From Acidobacteriaceae bacterium (GTDB lineage Bacteria; Acidobacteriota; Terriglobia; Terriglobales; Acidobacteriaceae): a DNA stretch of 64,000 bases. The stretch is from assembly GCA_025356095.1 (NCBI GenBank), contig JANXUR010000075.1, forward strand, positions 54,351 to 118,350, in the 5' to 3' direction. Each line of letters begins with the position of its first letter. Position 1 is the first letter of the stretch. The position numbers were made by a program, and so were the translations under genes. This document shows positions 63,772 through 64,000 of the stretch, piece by piece. The notes below the pieces were generated by a model. It was not told where the DNA came from, did not search any database, and saw only the letters and a program-made list of their open reading frames with translations.

Positions 63772-64000
63772 CTAGCGCTTAGGGTTGGGGGAGCCGTCAG
63801 CTTTCGGCGCGTCAGCTTTCGGCGCATTTTCCTTCGCACCGTCTTTCGCACCGTCTTTCGCCGCATCCTTCGGGGCATCTGCCGCCGGAGTCTGCTTATA
63901 AATCGAATACTGCTCTTGCGGCGTCTTCAGCTTGATGGTGATTTCCACGTCGTCCTTGTTGATGTCGAAGTCTTCGCCATAGGTCTGCAAGCCGTGGGCC
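63772..64000 (-). CDS. C-terminus of a gene cut by the window edge
   Basis: An open frame enters from the right edge and ends at 63772. The visible ~75 residues run from QTYGEDFDINKDDVEITIK to a low-complexity tail of repeated KDGAKDGA and KADAPKAD, coded by two short repeats. The family is not recognised. A start inside the window (TTG 63990) is possible but the frame is open beyond it. Confidence 0.6.
   Translation of the reverse strand, partial: AHGLQTYGEDFDINKDDVEITIKLKTPQEQYSIYKQTPAADAPKDAAKDGAKDGAKENAPKADAPKADGSPNPKR
63796..63868. repeat. 15-bp and 12-bp tandem repeats in the edge gene
   Basis: GTCAGCTTTCGGCGC occurs twice at 63796-63825, and TTCGCACCGTCT twice at 63833-63856 followed by a variant. 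On the minus strand they encode the Lys/Asp/Ala-rich C-terminal tail. Confidence 0.85.

Overview
The window looks like chromosomal DNA of an acidobacterium, most likely class Terriglobia. This rests on gene content and style: a fused formiminotransferase-cyclodeaminase, secreted Gloeo_Verruco-repeat and YHND-type beta-propeller proteins, a GH2 C-terminal remnant, PagL, many small Sec-secreted proteins of unknown function, and high GC with GC-rich third positions. It is an inference; no rRNA gene is present. I see no insertion sequence, integrase, CRISPR array or prophage block.

Layout. 1-8.2 kb: secreted IPT/TIG protein, tRNA-Ala(CGC), ribA, DUF2520 dehydrogenase, Nudix hydrolase, a cold-shock gene with a structured leader, and PolX. 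8.4-18.7 kb: DUF421 protein, coiled-coil membrane protein, ThiO-like oxidase, M20 peptidase, Gloeo_Verruco-repeat protein, PPK2, secreted alpha/beta hydrolase, GH35-like beta-galactosidase. 19.1-29.2 kb: smc with an unusual head insertion, purC, CvpA, Fis-like regulator, secreted repeat protein, SDR, YtxH and a DUF948-like protein. 29.3-42.3 kb is nearly all minus strand: mnmA and cysteine desulfurase (tRNA thiolation), citrate synthase, a membrane protein, a DHDPS-family/amidohydrolase pair, carB-orf-carA, a DUF4440 protein and lepB. 42.5-53.8 kb: PCYCGC-type protein, TPR protein, YvcK, a GH2 remnant, DUF1801, glmU, a Big_2 lipoprotein, formiminotransferase-cyclodeaminase, ABM and PagL-like genes. 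54.1-64 kb: tandem beta-propeller paralogs, yebC, a short PerM-like protein, an ECF sigma/anti-sigma/Spy operon, purQ, a VOC pseudogene, an M15 peptidase, an EVE protein and a gene cut by the window edge.

Most genes are housekeeping: purine (purC, purQ), pyrimidine/arginine (carAB), riboflavin, cell-wall precursor (glmU, yvcK), histidine breakdown, protein export. The less ordinary signals are: (1) at least 18 short tandem arrays with period 9-18 bp and unrelated unit sequences, three of them lying across stop codons and one forming a start region; (2) a cold-shock leader that can fold so that the Shine-Dalgarno sits in a bulge and the start codon in a stem; (3) low-complexity insertions inside two otherwise conserved proteins (SMC and a DHDPS homologue); (4) a small unknown gene coupled between carA and carB; (5) repeated TANNNT boxes about 5-7 nt before start codons, suggesting leaderless mRNAs.
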